Below are positions 29,425 through 39,383 of a stretch of 64,000 nucleotides of DNA, in pieces (the first letter of the stretch is position 1; each line of letters starts with the position of its first letter). The translations under genes were made by a program, and so were the position numbers. The stretch covers positions 312,001 through 376,000 of the forward strand of contig CAJNDS010002388.1 of NCBI GenBank assembly GCA_905221605.1, in the 5' to 3' direction. The notes under the pieces were generated by a model. The model ran no database searches. It had not been told where the DNA came from and worked only from the letters and a program-made list of their open reading frames with translations. Source of the stretch: Symbiodinium natans. Its lineage: Eukaryota; Sar; Dinophyceae; Suessiales; Symbiodiniaceae.

Positions 29425-32400
29425 CTGGAGACACGGATGATCTGAAAAATGAGGCCTGGAGCGCCAATGATGCGCGGGTTGATGCGCCAGATATTACCTG
29501 GAGTGCGAAGGAAGCACGGGTTGAGGTGCATGTGGTGGTACGTTCCACGGGCGACTGCAACAATGGGGCGCAGGTCTCCGCAGCAGCTGATGATGGAGGT
29601 TCACAGGTGGACGCACTGGTGCAACCTGAAGTTAGCAGCGAGGAACGAAATGACAAGGGCTACACCGGAGCCAATGAGGCAGCTGTGGTCAATGATGGTG
29701 GAAATTCTCCTTTGGAGGCCATGGAACCAAAGGAGCCTGCGGTGGAAGAAAGCGTGCCTGCCGTGGATGATCGACTCAATTGCCCTGCAGTGGAAGAAGA
29801 TTTGCCTGCTGCAGAAGGTGAGACAAAGGACTCCAATGATGGGTCCACTCCCATGAAGGGAGAAGCGTTGCCGTCTGGAAGTTCACCGGAAGTCGACACC
29901 GAGCGAACTACAGCAGATGAGGCAAAGCCGTTGGCGGAGAAAAAGGGAGGTCCTGAAATCCAGGAGCACAAAAAAGATGAGCTTGTGGGACTCGTGGAGC
30001 AGGACGAGCAGTGTGACCCAAAGGTGAAGACAAAGGATGCGCCAGGAGCCGATGATACAGAGATGGTTTCTGAAGAGCGTGTAAAGAAAGTGCCCCGAGC
30101 GGGAGCCTTGGAGTCACCTGGGCCACATTGCTATCAAGAGGGAGATGAGATCATGGGTCTGGTGCGCTGCATCAATGGGTATGGAGCCTTTTTGGACCAT
30201 GGGGATATGAATGTATTGATTCCTGCAGAAGGGAACAATGCATATCAGTTCAAGTTTGGTGATACTGTCAATGGAACAGTGAAACGAGTGGAAGATGATG
30301 GTACCATAATCTTGGACACCTTTCTGGTTTTGGAAGAGGACGTGGAGGACTCTTCTTCGACGCTGCGGAAGTGGAAACCCAGCGGCTGGAGTACGTGGTG
30401 GACGGATTCATGGTACGCTGGTCAATGGTACCAAGATTCCAACGGTCAATGGGACTGGAAACAGGAGGAAGAGCAATCCGATGAAGAGCTTGTGGTACAG
30501 GAGTTGTCTTCTGAAGAACGAAAAGAAAGGCAACTTTATGGAGAAAAGATCTACAAAGCTCTTCTGGAGAATGGAAATGAAGAGGAAGCCTATGTTGGCA
30601 AAATTACTGGGATGCTGTTAGGTCGGCCGATGGAAGATTTACAGGAGTGTGTTGCGGATCAGGCATTCCTCAATGCGGAAGCTCGGCGCGCGTATGGCAT
30701 CTTGCAAGATGATGGTTGGAAGCCTGATGGTACAGAAAGCACAGGCTTGGGGAAGTTAACCACTTTTTCCCGAAAACAGTACCACAACGCGCTTTTCGAA
30801 CTGGCATGCAGAAAAAGGAGATTTTCTCGACCAGTTGTGGGTGAAGCGGTGGCAACGGTGCTGAATCAAGGGGAAGATGAGTTTTGGAACGCGCTTTGGT
30901 TGGACACCAAGCTATTTTTGCAGGAGCTTGATGGTGCAGTGCAATCCATGAGCAAAAGGGAGAACAAGCCAATGGAAGCCTACATGGATCCTGACCAGTA
31001 CAAAAAGGCTTACATGACACCAAAGACGGTGTTGTCACCTGGTTACAGCAAGCTGTGCAGGTTCTTCAATAAGGGAAGGTGTCGCAATGGCGATGGGTGT
31101 CCCTATGAGCATCGTCGGTACGGTGAAGGTTGGCCAGAAGGGGGGTCAACTGATCCAAAGAATAGCCAAGAAGCTGATGATGAGGACGGGAACATCGGTG
31201 ACCCTCCCACAGAGGAAGGTACAGTGGATGAGGCACAGCAGGAGCGGGAGGATTTAGCCTTCCGGGCCAAGTACAATTTTGGCAAAGGTGCATCAAAGGG
31301 TGAGCCTACGTCAGGTGAGCCAAAAGGTCGGCTGTGTCTGTATTACAATCAAGGTGGTTGTAAATATGGGACTGCATGCAGGTACCTTCACAACGATGAT
31401 GTAGCATTGGAAGGGACTTGGGAGCCCGGCAAAGCTTGGGACAATGCTTCCAGGAAGTCACTAAGGGACGCAGGGTTCCACCATTGCTGTTTCGATTATT
31501 ACCTCAGAGGACGTTGCCGGAAAGGGTTAAATTTCTGCAAGTACTCCCATGACGAGATGTCAGAGGAGCGGTTGTCGCTCCTGAAACACTTGGTACAGGT
31601 GGCCAATCAGGTCCGGTTTGAAAAAGAGAGAGGATGGGAGCTTACGGATAGAAGCACTTTTCAGCCACCTGCGAGTGGGGGAGCTGAATCTTCCTCATCC
31701 TCGGCACCAAAAGCGCTGCAAATGACCAATGTGTCACAAAAAGATGGTGAAAAAGGTATTCTGGATGAAGTAGAAGCTGATGAGCAAAAGAATTCGGTGG
31801 CTGCATCCACTAGTACTCAGCTTCACAATCCGGAGGAGCCGATTGAAAATTGGATGGCTCGCAACGCACACCTGTGGGTGTATACCCCTCATGTAAGTGA
31901 GGTGATGATTACGCTTGGTGTGACCAATGTGTCGGACTTGCAAGAGTTCATCTTTGTGGAAGATTTGGTTGACAAAGGGATCAACAAAGTGACCGCATGC
32001 AAAATTCTGCAATTGGTGGGTGAGGTCCGATATCGACCGGGAGGACCGGAAAAGGCAGTTCCTTCTGATGCATCTGTACGGGTACAACAATCTTCTGGGA
32101 ACAAAGGGACTGGAAGAGCGGCGGTGCGAACCCTCACTCAGGTGCGTGAAGCTGAAGACTCCGGTGCAAAAACTATGCCGAGAGGTTCCTATCGGGAGCT
32201 TTTTGATAAGGTCAGGTACCGTGATGGTTGGACGCTTGCGCAGAGGTCTCCGTTGTGCGTACAGAAGCTGCGGTTGGTGGGAGTTGGAATGCCGCCGGTG
32301 AATCCACCAACGAAAAAGTATCGGTCAAGATCAAACCCTGTAAGAAGGGGAAGGCCCTTGCTGGACAAAAAACAGGTGCGACAGGTGCCACGATCTCGGT

Positions 32401-35400
32401 CACAACGACGAGTGCAACTGGCGGAAGTGGTGGAAAAACCGAAGCCACTGGAGCCGGTGAAACCTCGTGGTGGTTTGTCGTATCCATTCAGCAGAGCGTG
32501 GGCAGATGTGGTGGATGATGATGACCAGGCGGAGGCTTTGGTCTCGTATGCCGCTTCCTCAAGCGATTCAAGCGAGGAGGAGACCAATGCGGTACAACGC
32601 CTGAAGGAACTCTTTTTGCAAGAAAGGGATTCGTGGAGAACTGCGAGTCGTGGCAATGTTCCACAAAGTGGTTCTTCAGGCTCCAATGCTGGGCCGAAAA
32701 AATCGGTTCACCTTGGCGAAGGGCGCGACAAAGCGTCGCGGGGGGAGACCCGCCAAGAAGTGACTTCTCAAGTTTTTTCGCTACCACAACCTTCTCGTCG
32801 AGCTGAACGGTCTCAAAAAAGAACAAGGGATGGTTCAGTTATGGTTGGTTCGCTGGCGGTGGGCTCCACGGATGAGGCTTTACCTGGGCAAGGTGCTGCT
32901 GGACAGGTGAATGTCTCTGAAAGCGCTCAAGTTCTTCCTGGGCATGAAGTGGCTGGACAGGAGACGGCGCCGGAAGGAGCAGTACAGATTTCTGGCGAGG
33001 AGACCGACCAAAAAGAAGGAGAAGGCGGGAGAAATGATCTCCGTGGTAATGATGCGAAGATGTTGGATGGTGGTCCGGTGAGGAGTGACCTTCAGCAATT
33101 GCTGGTGAAAGGCCTTCTGACTCGAATTTATTGGAAGGTTGCAGTTGGCAAGTTGCCAATGGGGCAAAGAGATTGCCAAAAAGGGTCCAATAAGATGGAT
33201 CGAAATTTGGTTATTAGCATGTCATCCGAGGGTGCAAGCGAACAGGATGAGAACCTGGCACTGGAGGACGATGCTGATCAGTCAATGGGAGACGGTGCAA
33301 TGGTTATGGTGTATGATCCAGGAACGCTGATCCAGTCGCCAACAACTGATTGGGTTATGCGTCGCGGTCTGACCGATCGTACCGTCTGGCCAGCAATGGC
33401 GCACCTGGCACAGAGGATATGTGCTGAAATGGTTCAAGTGGATGAAATGAATGCCCAGCTAGGGACTGGAACACTCCTTTTTCAAAGGAGAGATCAAGGA
33501 CATTATACTGACCTGCATCATTCGTTCCATGACAACCCGTGCTTGCCGGCGGTGGGGAATTACCCTCTTTCGGTGATGGGTACCTTGTTGTCTCCTGGTC
33601 TGGAAGGGGAATTCAAGAATACGGACAAGTTTGGTACTGCTATGGAGGCAATTGCCTATGATTGGAGCCGCAGTCCAGGCATGGAAGTTCATATTGAACT
33701 TATGGCGAGGGTAGCCAAAATGGTTCACCCATTCCTGAATCTGGGAGCACAAGGGTCGGTGATGGTTTCAGAATTTCTCTGGCAGCGCGGGAGGGCTCGG
33801 TTGATGGAGTTTCTTCAAGCGGCGACTTGTGCGGACCAATTGGAGGCTCTCTGGAGAAGGATGGACGACGATGCGGATGAGGAGGTGGATCCTTCGACAG
33901 CGATGCTGGAAGTTCTTGGACTAGAGGATGCGGTGCTTGATCAAGGGAACAATGAATCCCTTATTCCCATTGAAGATGCTGGAGGTGAGACAAGCGGTGA
34001 CACTGGAGGGAAGGGCAAAGCGCCAGAAGTTTCTCCGGAAGAGGAGAAATCCAGTGGGTCATCCAGACTGGCGGACACAAGGATTTTCTTGTGGTCAGTG
34101 TACTCCCGCGTGGCTTCGAATTTCTCTATGCAGGACCGCACTACTGGTAAGATCTTTGACAGCACCAAAGGATATCCTGGTGAAGGACCAAACAATGATG
34201 ACAATCCTTCCTCTAAGGGGAACTTTCCCTGGATTTCAGAAGACTACCTTGACGAAGTGGTGTCAAAAAAGATGGAAAGGTCTTCAGAGATGGATGGGTT
34301 TGTTCCGGGAAGTGAGGGATCATTGGAAAAGGTAGAGGTGGAGAATGTCACTGCCTCTAAAATTCTTATGGCTCTTTGGAAGAAGGGACATAGAGTTGGG
34401 TTTAGAAGGTTGCGTCGTTTGAATGCATCTGGATGCAAGGTTGGAGCAATGAAACGTCCAATCAAAAGGGTGCAGAAGATTGGCGCTAGGAAGGCCTTCA
34501 TGAAGATGTTCAATGTTTTTGGATCGTCTCAGCATGGCTCAGGAGTTGGCGGAAAACCGATCATGAAGGTGGTAGGACCAAGGCCAGGTTTTCCAGCTGT
34601 ACTCCAAGCACCAAATACTGATAGCACGTCGGGTGAAGGGAGCAGTCCCCAGGTACATGGCAATGTTCATGTAGAGCACAGTCGCCCTATGGACCGGTAT
34701 GAGGCAGAGCGCTTGGAGAAGAGGAAGAAGGGTTTCTGCTATTGGTTTGGCAAAGGGAAAGATCGCTGCAAATTTGGTGACGACTGCAAATTCATCCATT
34801 CCGAAGATGATGTGGTGCTACATTCATATTGGTGCAAATACTATGTGGCAGGGAGAGAATGTTTCGCTGGAAAGGATTGTGGGTTCTCGCATGATGCAAC
34901 TGGTGTGAGGTGCGTCCAGTTTGCTCGGTCTGGGAAGTGTCGATTTGGTGACAGGTGTGTCTTCGAGCATGGTGTTCCGTTGGAAAAACAGAGGCCAAGG
35001 TCTCCAAGGACGCCCCTAAGGGATGGTCCAAGGAGAAAGTCTGGTGCAAATGGTGGAGAAAAGGAGATCCCTCCTGAACAGTTCGATGATGATGAGGAGG
35101 ATTTTATGGTTTATGACGAAGAGACCAAGATGACGGAACTGTTGATGGAGGCGATTTCATTTCTCTCCGGTGGCAAGCCAGATTTGGCTCGAGCAGAGGC
35201 GGACCCATTGTTCAAACTCCTGAAGTTCACTGGAGATGCTGACCAAATGGATCAAGTATGGGTTTCGTGGACCACTGAAATGTTGTCAGTGCTGGAACTT
35301 CTCGAAGTAGTGAAGTCGTATGATGTTTCGCTCGCGGAGGTGGAAGAATGGGTCAATGACCTGAGGATATGGTATGAGCGAGCCAATTTGGGAGAAGAAA

Positions 35401-35975
35401 AGGATCCCAAAAAAGGGAAAAAGAGGTCCCTAGAAGGGGAGTCCAGCAAAGATATTCCTGCCGAAAAAGAAGTGGTTGAGACTTCGGAGACGGAGGTTGC
35501 CGTTGAGGAGGAGAAGAAAAAGGTAAAAAAGAAGAGGAAAGCCGCAGCTACCGAAGATCCTTACACTCTCATGGTTCCAAAGCCGAAGAAGATGCCGACG
35601 ATCATTGAGAAGGGTGGATCAACATCCAATGTGGTGGCTTCTGCAGTGGAAAAATCCTCGAAGACGCGCACAAAGTCAAATGTCGGTGGAAAGACAAAGA
35701 AGAAGGAGAAAAGTCAGAGTCCCAAAAAAGAAGAGGTGGTAATGGTGCAAGATCCTGAGGAAAAGGATCGTCCATCCGATGCGGAGGCACCAGGGTCTGC
35801 CAATGCGAATGAAGAGCTGGGTCAATCTTGCCAGGCGATTGAGGACGCAAAGAGAGAAGGATTGGTATCCTCAATTCAAAGGGGCATACAGGATCCTATT
35901 CTTACGATTTCGGGCCTGGGGTTTATTCTGCTGCGACTTCACCTCAAGATTGCCAACAATCGGAAAAAGAAGTGA
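29361..35975 (+). CDS. LTR-element ORF2: very large protein with S1, SAM-like and six CCCH zinc fingers
   Basis: The frame is open from 29361; the first ATG is at 29721, and translation may instead enter from ORF1. At least 2085 residues from that ATG. In order: acidic region; S1/OB-like fold at 30124-30321 (EGDEIMGLVRCINGYGAFLD ... FGDTVNGTVKRVEDDGTIIL); Trp-rich segment 30370-30465; three CCCH fingers at 31055-31113, 31334-31392 and 31481-31552; a SAM-like segment 31845-32030; a conserved-looking globular region 33340-33880; three more CCCH fingers at 34736-34802, 34831-34893 and 34912-34971; a Lys-rich nuclear-type tail. Spacings are C-x7-9-C-x5-6-C-x3-H throughout. CCCH and S1 domains bind RNA. 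No polymerase, integrase or protease motif. Confidence 0.85.
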   Translation, partial: GGLFVWCQEFCHSREKEASGIAGDTDDLKNEAWSANDARVDAPDITWSAKEARVEVHVVVRSTGDCNNGAQVSAAADDGGSQVDALVQPEVSSEERNDKGYTGANEAAVVNDGGNSPLEAMEPKEPAVEESVPAVDDRLNCPAVEEDLPAAEGETKDSNDGSTPMKGEALPSGSSPEVDTERTTADEAKPLAEKKGGPEIQEHKKDELVGLVEQDEQCDPKVKTKDAPGADDTEMVSEERVKKVPRAGALESPGPHCYQEGDEIMGLVRCINGYGAFLDHGDMNVLIPAEGNNAYQFKFGDTVNGTVKRVEDDGTIILDTFLVLEEDVEDSSSTLRKWKPSGWSTWWTDSWYAGQWYQDSNGQWDWKQEEEQSDEELVVQELSSEERKERQLYGEKIYKALLENGNEEEAYVGKITGMLLGRPMEDLQECVADQAFLNAEARRAYGILQDDGWKPDGTESTGLGKLTTFSRKQYHNALFELACRKRRFSRPVVGEAVATVLNQGEDEFWNALWLDTKLFLQELDGAVQSMSKRENKPMEAYMDPDQYKKAYMTPKTVLSPGYSKLCRFFNKGRCRNGDGCPYEHRRYGEGWPEGGSTDPKNSQEADDEDGNIGDPPTEEGTVDEAQQEREDLAFRAKYNFGKGASKGEPTSGEPKGRLCLYYNQGGCKYGTACRYLHNDDVALEGTWEPGKAWDNASRKSLRDAGFHHCCFDYYLRGRCRKGLNFCKYSHDEMSEERLSLLKHLVQVANQVRFEKERGWELTDRSTFQPPASGGAESSSSSAPKALQMTNVSQKDGEKGILDEVEADEQKNSVAASTSTQLHNPEEPIENWMARNAHLWVYTPHVSEVMITLGVTNVSDLQEFIFVEDLVDKGINKVTACKILQLVGEVRYRPGGPEKAVPSDASVRVQQSSGNKGTGRAAVRTLTQVREAEDSGAKTMPRGSYRELFDKVRYRDGWTLAQRSPLCVQKLRLVGVGMPPVNPPTKKYRSRSNPVRRGRPLLDKKQVRQVPRSRSQRRVQLAEVVEKPKPLEPVKPRGGLSYPFSRAWADVVDDDDQAEALVSYAASSSDSSEEETNAVQRLKELFLQERDSWRTASRGNVPQSGSSGSNAGPKKSVHLGEGRDKASRGETRQEVTSQVFSLPQPSRRAERSQKRTRDGSVMVGSLAVGSTDEALPGQGAAGQVNVSESAQVLPGHEVAGQETAPEGAVQISGEETDQKEGEGGRNDLRGNDAKMLDGGPVRSDLQQLLVKGLLTRIYWKVAVGKLPMGQRDCQKGSNKMDRNLVISMSSEGASEQDENLALEDDADQSMGDGAMVMVYDPGTLIQSPTTDWVMRRGLTDRTVWPAMAHLAQRICAEMVQVDEMNAQLGTGTLLFQRRDQGHYTDLHHSFHDNPCLPAVGNYPLSVMGTLLSPGLEGEFKNTDKFGTAMEAIAYDWSRSPGMEVHIELMARVAKMVHPFLNLGAQGSVMVSEFLWQRGRARLMEFLQAATCADQLEALWRRMDDDADEEVDPSTAMLEVLGLEDAVLDQGNNESLIPIEDAGGETSGDTGGKGKAPEVSPEEEKSSGSSRLADTRIFLWSVYSRVASNFSMQDRTTGKIFDSTKGYPGEGPNNDDNPSSKGNFPWISEDYLDEVVSKKMERSSEMDGFVPGSEGSLEKVEVENVTASKILMALWKKGHRVGFRRLRRLNASGCKVGAMKRPIKRVQKIGARKAFMKMFNVFGSSQHGSGVGGKPIMKVVGPRPGFPAVLQAPNTDSTSGEGSSPQVHGNVHVEHSRPMDRYEAERLEKRKKGFCYWFGKGKDRCKFGDDCKFIHSEDDVVLHSYWCKYYVAGRECFAGKDCGFSHDATGVRCVQFARSGKCRFGDRCVFEHGVPLEKQRPRSPRTPLRDGPRRKSGANGGEKEIPPEQFDDDEEDFMVYDEETKMTELLMEAISFLSGGKPDLARAEADPLFKLLKFTGDADQMDQVWVSWTTEMLSVLELLEVVKSYDVSLAEVEEWVNDLRIWYERANLGEEKDPKKGKKRSLEGESSKDIPAEKEVVETSETEVAVEEEKKKVKKKRKAAATEDPYTLMVPKPKKMPTIIEKGGSTSNVVASAVEKSSKTRTKSNVGGKTKKKEKSQSPKKEEVVMVQDPEEKDRPSDAEAPGSANANEELGQSCQAIEDAKREGLVSSIQRGIQDPILTISGLGFILLRLHLKIANNRKKK
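31055..31552 (+). other. CCCH zinc-finger triplet 1
   Basis: CRFFNKGRCRNGDGCPYEH, CLYYNQGGCKYGTACRYLH and CFDYYLRGRC / CRKGLNFCKYSH. Spacings are C-x7-C-x5-C-x3-H twice, then C-x8-C-x6-C-x3-H. All metal ligands are present. Confidence 0.9.
34736..34971 (+). other. CCCH zinc-finger triplet 2
   Basis: CYWFGKGKDRCKFGDDC / CKFIH, CKYYVAGREC / CFAGKDCGFSH and CVQFARSGKC / CRFGDRCVFEH. Spacings are C-x9, C-x8 and C-x8, each followed by C-x5-C-x3-H. Confidence 0.9.
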
Positions 35976-36337
35976 TTGGATGGTATGGATGAAGGGATGG
36001 TTTTTCTCTTTCTGGAGACCGGTGCGCTGGAACAGCCAATGTGCTGACAATGTGGTGGTTACTATTAAGGGTATGGAAATCCCTGATAGTAGGAGTCAGT
36101 AGCTTTTCGCGTAGCGAAGACCACGGTTTGTGGTGAAGAAGGCCAAGGAGTCTTCAGTGATGAGAGGATCAAGGTGAAAAAAGATTCTCTATGGGTAGTA
36201 GGTTAGCCAATGTGCTATAATTCCGTCCTGGAAGACGTTAAACCACAATTTGCATTTCAAGCAGCTGGCTGCTGCCGTAATGGCAGTTTTTGGCCAAAAG
36301 ATCTGCATCTCCAATGTGTCCTAGGAAATCCTAGGAC

Positions 36338-36345
36338 AGGGGGAG
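36338..36345 (+). promoter_or_regulatory. Polypurine tract
   Basis: AGGGGGAG directly before the 3' LTR, the expected plus-strand primer. The 370 bases from the ORF2 stop to here are non-coding. Confidence 0.75.
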
Positions 36346-36632
36346 TGCGGAGCTGCAATTGGTATTGTAGAAAGGAGTTAGTGTTGGAAGTTGGAAGGGT
36401 TAATGAACCCGGTAATCGTATTTGGCTCAAGATGGGCTTGAACAGAAAGCCACAAGTTCAAAAAATAGTGCCTGGGTTCTTAGGGTTTGGTAAGGGTGTG
36501 GATTCCTTCCCCCTTTCCTTCCCCCCTGGGTTGCTCTTATCCGTGTTCTTGGTTGTTTCTTGGTTCGATCTGGGAAATATAAGTTCAGGGCGATTAGGGG
36601 AGTTGATTTCCTTCCTTGGTTGTCCCCCCGTA
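36346..36632 (+). repeat. 3' LTR (287 bp)
   Basis: Identical by eye to 27788-28074, starts TGCGG, ends CCCGTA, followed by CCCTA of the host CCCTAAA tract. Confidence 0.95.
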
Positions 36633-37647
36633 CCCTAAACCCTAAACCCTAAACCCTAAACCTAAACCCTACAGTACACCTTTCATCATGACAATCATTG
36701 CTGGGGGCTTGAGCCCCTGACGACTTTTGTCTGTGTTGGGCTTGAGGTGCGGTAGCGGAGCTTTAGGCTCAGGGATCAGAATTTCTGAAATGCTAGGATG
36801 CCCAGTAGTACCCTTATTCCCTTTTTGGTAGGTTTAGGTTCCCTTATAAACCCAATTAAGCAAAAAAGGGCACCCTTTTTCATCCTAGGTTACTGGGCAA
36901 GCTAGAATGGCACTGCAAACGCAAGCTGTCCGCAGCTTAGGACTCATGGACAAATAAGTTAGAGGGCTCAAGCCGATTTGACCCAACCGTCCAAGCCTCG
37001 ATTTGCATCTCGTGCAGAAGGGGCCGCCGATGATTTCGAACGTGTCAGGTGCCGGGGTTGAAAACCAAAACTTTTTGAACTTTAGCTTTGAGAGTTTTTT
37101 GAACATAAAATCCTGTGGAACTCCTACAACTTTCAGAACTTGGCAAACGTGTTGAGTTTGTGGAACTCTCAAGCTTCCTGACACTTTCGAGTCTTTCGAG
37201 AACGATTAGAGCTTTTAGCACTGTACAGAACCTTTAACACATGTAGAACGCTTCAACCCTTTAAAAAAGTTTAAGAACTTCTAGCTAGAACCTTTTTAAC
37301 TTTCAGAACTTTTGATACTTTCTGCATCTTCGGAATGTCAAGATCCTGTATAACAACTTGTAAAGTGAAGTTACCAGAAGTCTTACAGTCGCAATGCCGG
37401 GGTTGAAAACGAGAACCGCACTTTGAGCTCCTAGCGCAAGGATCACGTGATTTCAGCAGCAGCGCTTGTGGTTGATGAAGCTGCAGGTGTCAGCGGGCCT
37501 TTCAGCATGAGCAATGTAGGATGAATTCGAACTTCAGTCTAGCTAGGTTTCTTGGGAGAACAAAACAAGGCGGGTTTAGGGTTTAGGGTTTAGGGTCTAG
37601 GGTCTAGGGTTTAGGGTCTAGGGTCTAGGGTTTAGGGTTTAGGGTAG
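36633..37647. other. CCCTAAA tract, a family-B element and AT-rich sequence
   Basis: Repeat tract to 36671, then the element 36793-36905. From about 37060 to 37400 there is repeated AGAACTTT / GAACCTTT-like sequence. No gene seen. Confidence 0.45.
36793..36905. mobile_element. MITE, family B, duplication AATG
   Basis: Ends CTAGGATGCCCAGTA and TTACTGGGCAAGCTAG; AATG at 36789-36792 and 36906-36909. Same family as 55114-55281, which serves as an intron. Confidence 0.88.
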
Positions 37648-37751
37648 AGGCAACTCAGCGACCTCAACTGCGCATGGTCAGCAAAGGCTACAGCGGACTG
37701 GTTTGCAGGGACCTTGCTGCTGTTCGAGATCCAGATTGGCCGGGTCCGAAG
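37648..37751 (+). CDS. Predicted exon before a telomere-repeat intron
   Basis: The acceptor is AGGGTAG|AGG. Reads RQLSDLNCAWSAKATADWFA then GTLLLFEIQIGRVR plus AG. The donor is AG|GTTTAGGG. Joins in phase to 37818. Confidence 0.84.
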
Positions 37752-37817
37752 GTTTAGGGTTTAGGGTTTAGGGTTTAGGGTTTAGGGTTGAGGGCGGGTT
37801 TAGGGTTTAGGGTTTAG
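37752..37817 (+). repeat. Intron made only of telomere-type repeats (66 nt)
   Basis: Runs GTTTAGGG ... TTTAG with a TTGAGGGCGGG irregularity in the middle. GT-AG, 2+1 phase. Confidence 0.74.
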
Positions 37818-37850
37818 GTTCAGAGATCCTCTTGCCGAATCGGAGCGCTG
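37818..37850 (+). CDS. Predicted exon after a telomere-repeat intron
   Basis: Reads FRDPLAESER plus 2 bases and ends at a GTAAGG donor; continues the frame of 37648-37751. Confidence 0.78.
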
Positions 37851-38155
37851 GTAAGGTGCTGTAATGACTAAAGCCTATAAAGAACTCCAAAAACTTTAAA
37901 AAAAGAAACAATATTCCCCATATTACCTTTATAAGGAAGAATATTATCTTGTTTTGGGGGTCTTAAGCAATTCGTAGCTAAAGATTTTAGTTCGCTGCCA
38001 CACTGCAGCCCTGCAGCCCTAAAGCCAAAGGACCTCAGCCAAAACCTCTTCGGTGCCTAATGCAGGATTTGCTCTAAACCTTAGCCCTAAACCCTAAACC
38101 CTGAACCCTGAACCCTAAACTCTAAACCCTAAACCCTAGCCCTAAACCCTCAACC

Positions 38156-38231
38156 CTCGTTCTTTGCACGTTTGAAACCACCGTGCACCGCAACCTCTAC
38201 ACGACCTGGACAGAACCCAGCTCAACTCAAG
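38156..38231 (+). CDS. Predicted exon
   Basis: Reads LVLCTFETTVHRNLYTTWTE then PSSTQ plus 1 base; the donor is CAAG|GTGCCC. The acceptor end merges with a CCCTAAA tract. Confidence 0.58.
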
Positions 38232-38432
38232 GTGCCCTAAACCCTAAACCCTAAACCCTAAGCCCTAAGCTTCGAGCTTCCCCAGCTCAGCAGCAGATGT
38301 AAGAGCGGGTTTGGGGGTTTGGGGGGTTTAGGGGGTAGTTAGGGTTTAGGGGGTAGTTAGGGTTTAGGGTTTAGGGTGTAGGGTGTAGGGTGTAGGGTGT
38401 GTAGGGTGTAAGGATCCTCCGCTCTCTTTCAG

Positions 38433-38499
38433 GTAAAGAGGTCCCCTTTGAATGCCTCGAGAACTCGCCGCACCAGAGCCCTGGCGTGAAGCGCTCAGG
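38433..38499 (+). CDS. Predicted exon before a telomere-type intron
   Basis: The strong acceptor is CTCTCTTTCAG|GT. Reads KEVPFECLENSPHQSPGVKR then S plus GG. Joins in phase to 38603. Confidence 0.8.
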
Positions 38500-38602
38500 G
38501 TTTCGGGTTTAGGGTTTCGGGTTTCGGGTTTCGGGTTCGGGGTTTAGGGTTTAGGGTTTAGGGTTTAGGGTTTAGGTTTAGGGTTTAGGGTTTAAGGTTC
38601 AG
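38500..38602 (+). repeat. Intron made of TTTCGGG/TTTAGGG heptamers (103 nt)
   Basis: Starts GTTTCGGG and ends TTTAAGGTTCAG. All heptamer variants. GT-AG with 2+1 phase. Confidence 0.7.
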
Positions 38603-38645
38603 GGCTTCGCCTGTTCCGGGGGACTCAGAAGCTGTTTTGGAGATC
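38603..38645 (+). CDS. Predicted exon after a telomere-type intron
   Basis: Continues ASPVPGDSEAVLEIC in the frame of 38433-38499. The 3' limit is uncertain; the frame runs on to a TGA near 38682. Downstream 38672-38790 is an element with CTACTATTTGCT / AGCAAATAGTAG ends. Confidence 0.62.
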
Positions 38646-38671
38646 TGTCTCTTGCCTTTTTTGCCTTTATC

Positions 38672-38787
38672 TACTATTTGCTGAAGAAGCCCAAGAAGTC
38701 TAACAGAAAATCATCTCATATTTATCTTAATAAGGACGGTTGCTTTTCCTTTTTGGGGGGGGTTCTTAAGCAAATAGTAGTTGTGGG
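38672..38787. mobile_element. Short inverted-repeat element
   Basis: CTACTATTTGCT at the left and AGCAAATAGTAG at the right are perfect inverted repeats around an AT-rich centre. A diverged relative may lie at 37860-37980. Confidence 0.7.
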
Positions 38788-39068
38788 GTTTATAAGAGCA
38801 CCTTGACTGAAAAAAAACAGATCAGAGCGCTGGAAGGGTCAACCGAGGGCTTCTACTTTCAAACTGGAGCCCCGCGGCCTCCTGAGATGTTCCCTAAACC
38901 CTTAACCCTAAACCCTAAACCCTAAACCCTAAACCCTAAACCCTAAACCCTAAACCCTAAACCCTATAACCCTAAACCCTAAAAACCTAGGGTTGAGGGG
39001 TTCCCCTACAAGCTACGGTCCCAGGGTCGTGGCGCCGCAGATGCTCAACTTCGGCCATCTCGGCTAAG

Positions 39069-39186
39069 AATGTTCGGAGGGAGTTTGGGGTTGATAGGGT
39101 CTTTGGGATTCGGGCGCTTCTGGGAGTCCGGTCTCAACAGACTGCCAAGGAAGACTTCCGAAACTCTACTCAGCTACCCCGAAACC
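39069..39186 (+). CDS. Predicted exon
   Basis: The acceptor is TCGGCTAAG|AAT. Reads NVRREFGVDRVFGIRALLGV then RSQQTAKEDFRNSTQLP. The donor is unresolved before a CCCTAAA-type tract. Confidence 0.66.
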
Positions 39187-39305
39187 CCAAACCCTAAGCC
39201 AGTAAGCCCTAAACCCCTAAACCCGAAACCCGAAACCCTAAACCCTACACCCTAAACCCAACAACTTCTGAGGATGGATTTAGGATGTTTAGGGTGCTTA
39301 TTCAG

Positions 39306-39383
39306 GGTGGATCTTCATGCGCCTGCCAAAGCTGTCCATGGAGGGCTCTGTGAAGGGCTTCGGGCTTCGGGTGCTCTTGAGGG
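39306..39383 (+). CDS. Predicted exon before a TTTAGGG tract
   Basis: Acceptor CTTATTCAG|GG, donor AGGG|GTTTAGGG. Reads WIFMRLPKLSMEGSVKGFGL then RVLLR plus 1 base. Confidence 0.72.

Larger units (their letters stand above)
27788..36632 (+). mobile_element. LTR retroelement without pol, 8845 bp
   Basis: Two identical 287-bp LTRs (27788-28074 and 36346-36632) begin TG and end TA, a known non-canonical pair. The flanks give the 5-base duplication CCCTA (27783-27787 and 36633-36637), inside a CCCTAAA tract, so the exact duplication length is ambiguous. A primer site follows the 5' LTR at once and a purine run precedes the 3' LTR. The interior codes two overlapping frames with RNA-binding-type domains, but I find no reverse transcriptase, RNase H, integrase or protease motif. 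It would therefore depend on another element. Identical LTRs mean a recent insertion. Confidence 0.93.

Noticed and set aside
29526-35975. The CCCH/S1 protein as an ordinary host gene
   Set aside because: It lies between identical LTRs with primer site, polypurine tract and target duplication, and has no introns in a region where host exons are tiny.
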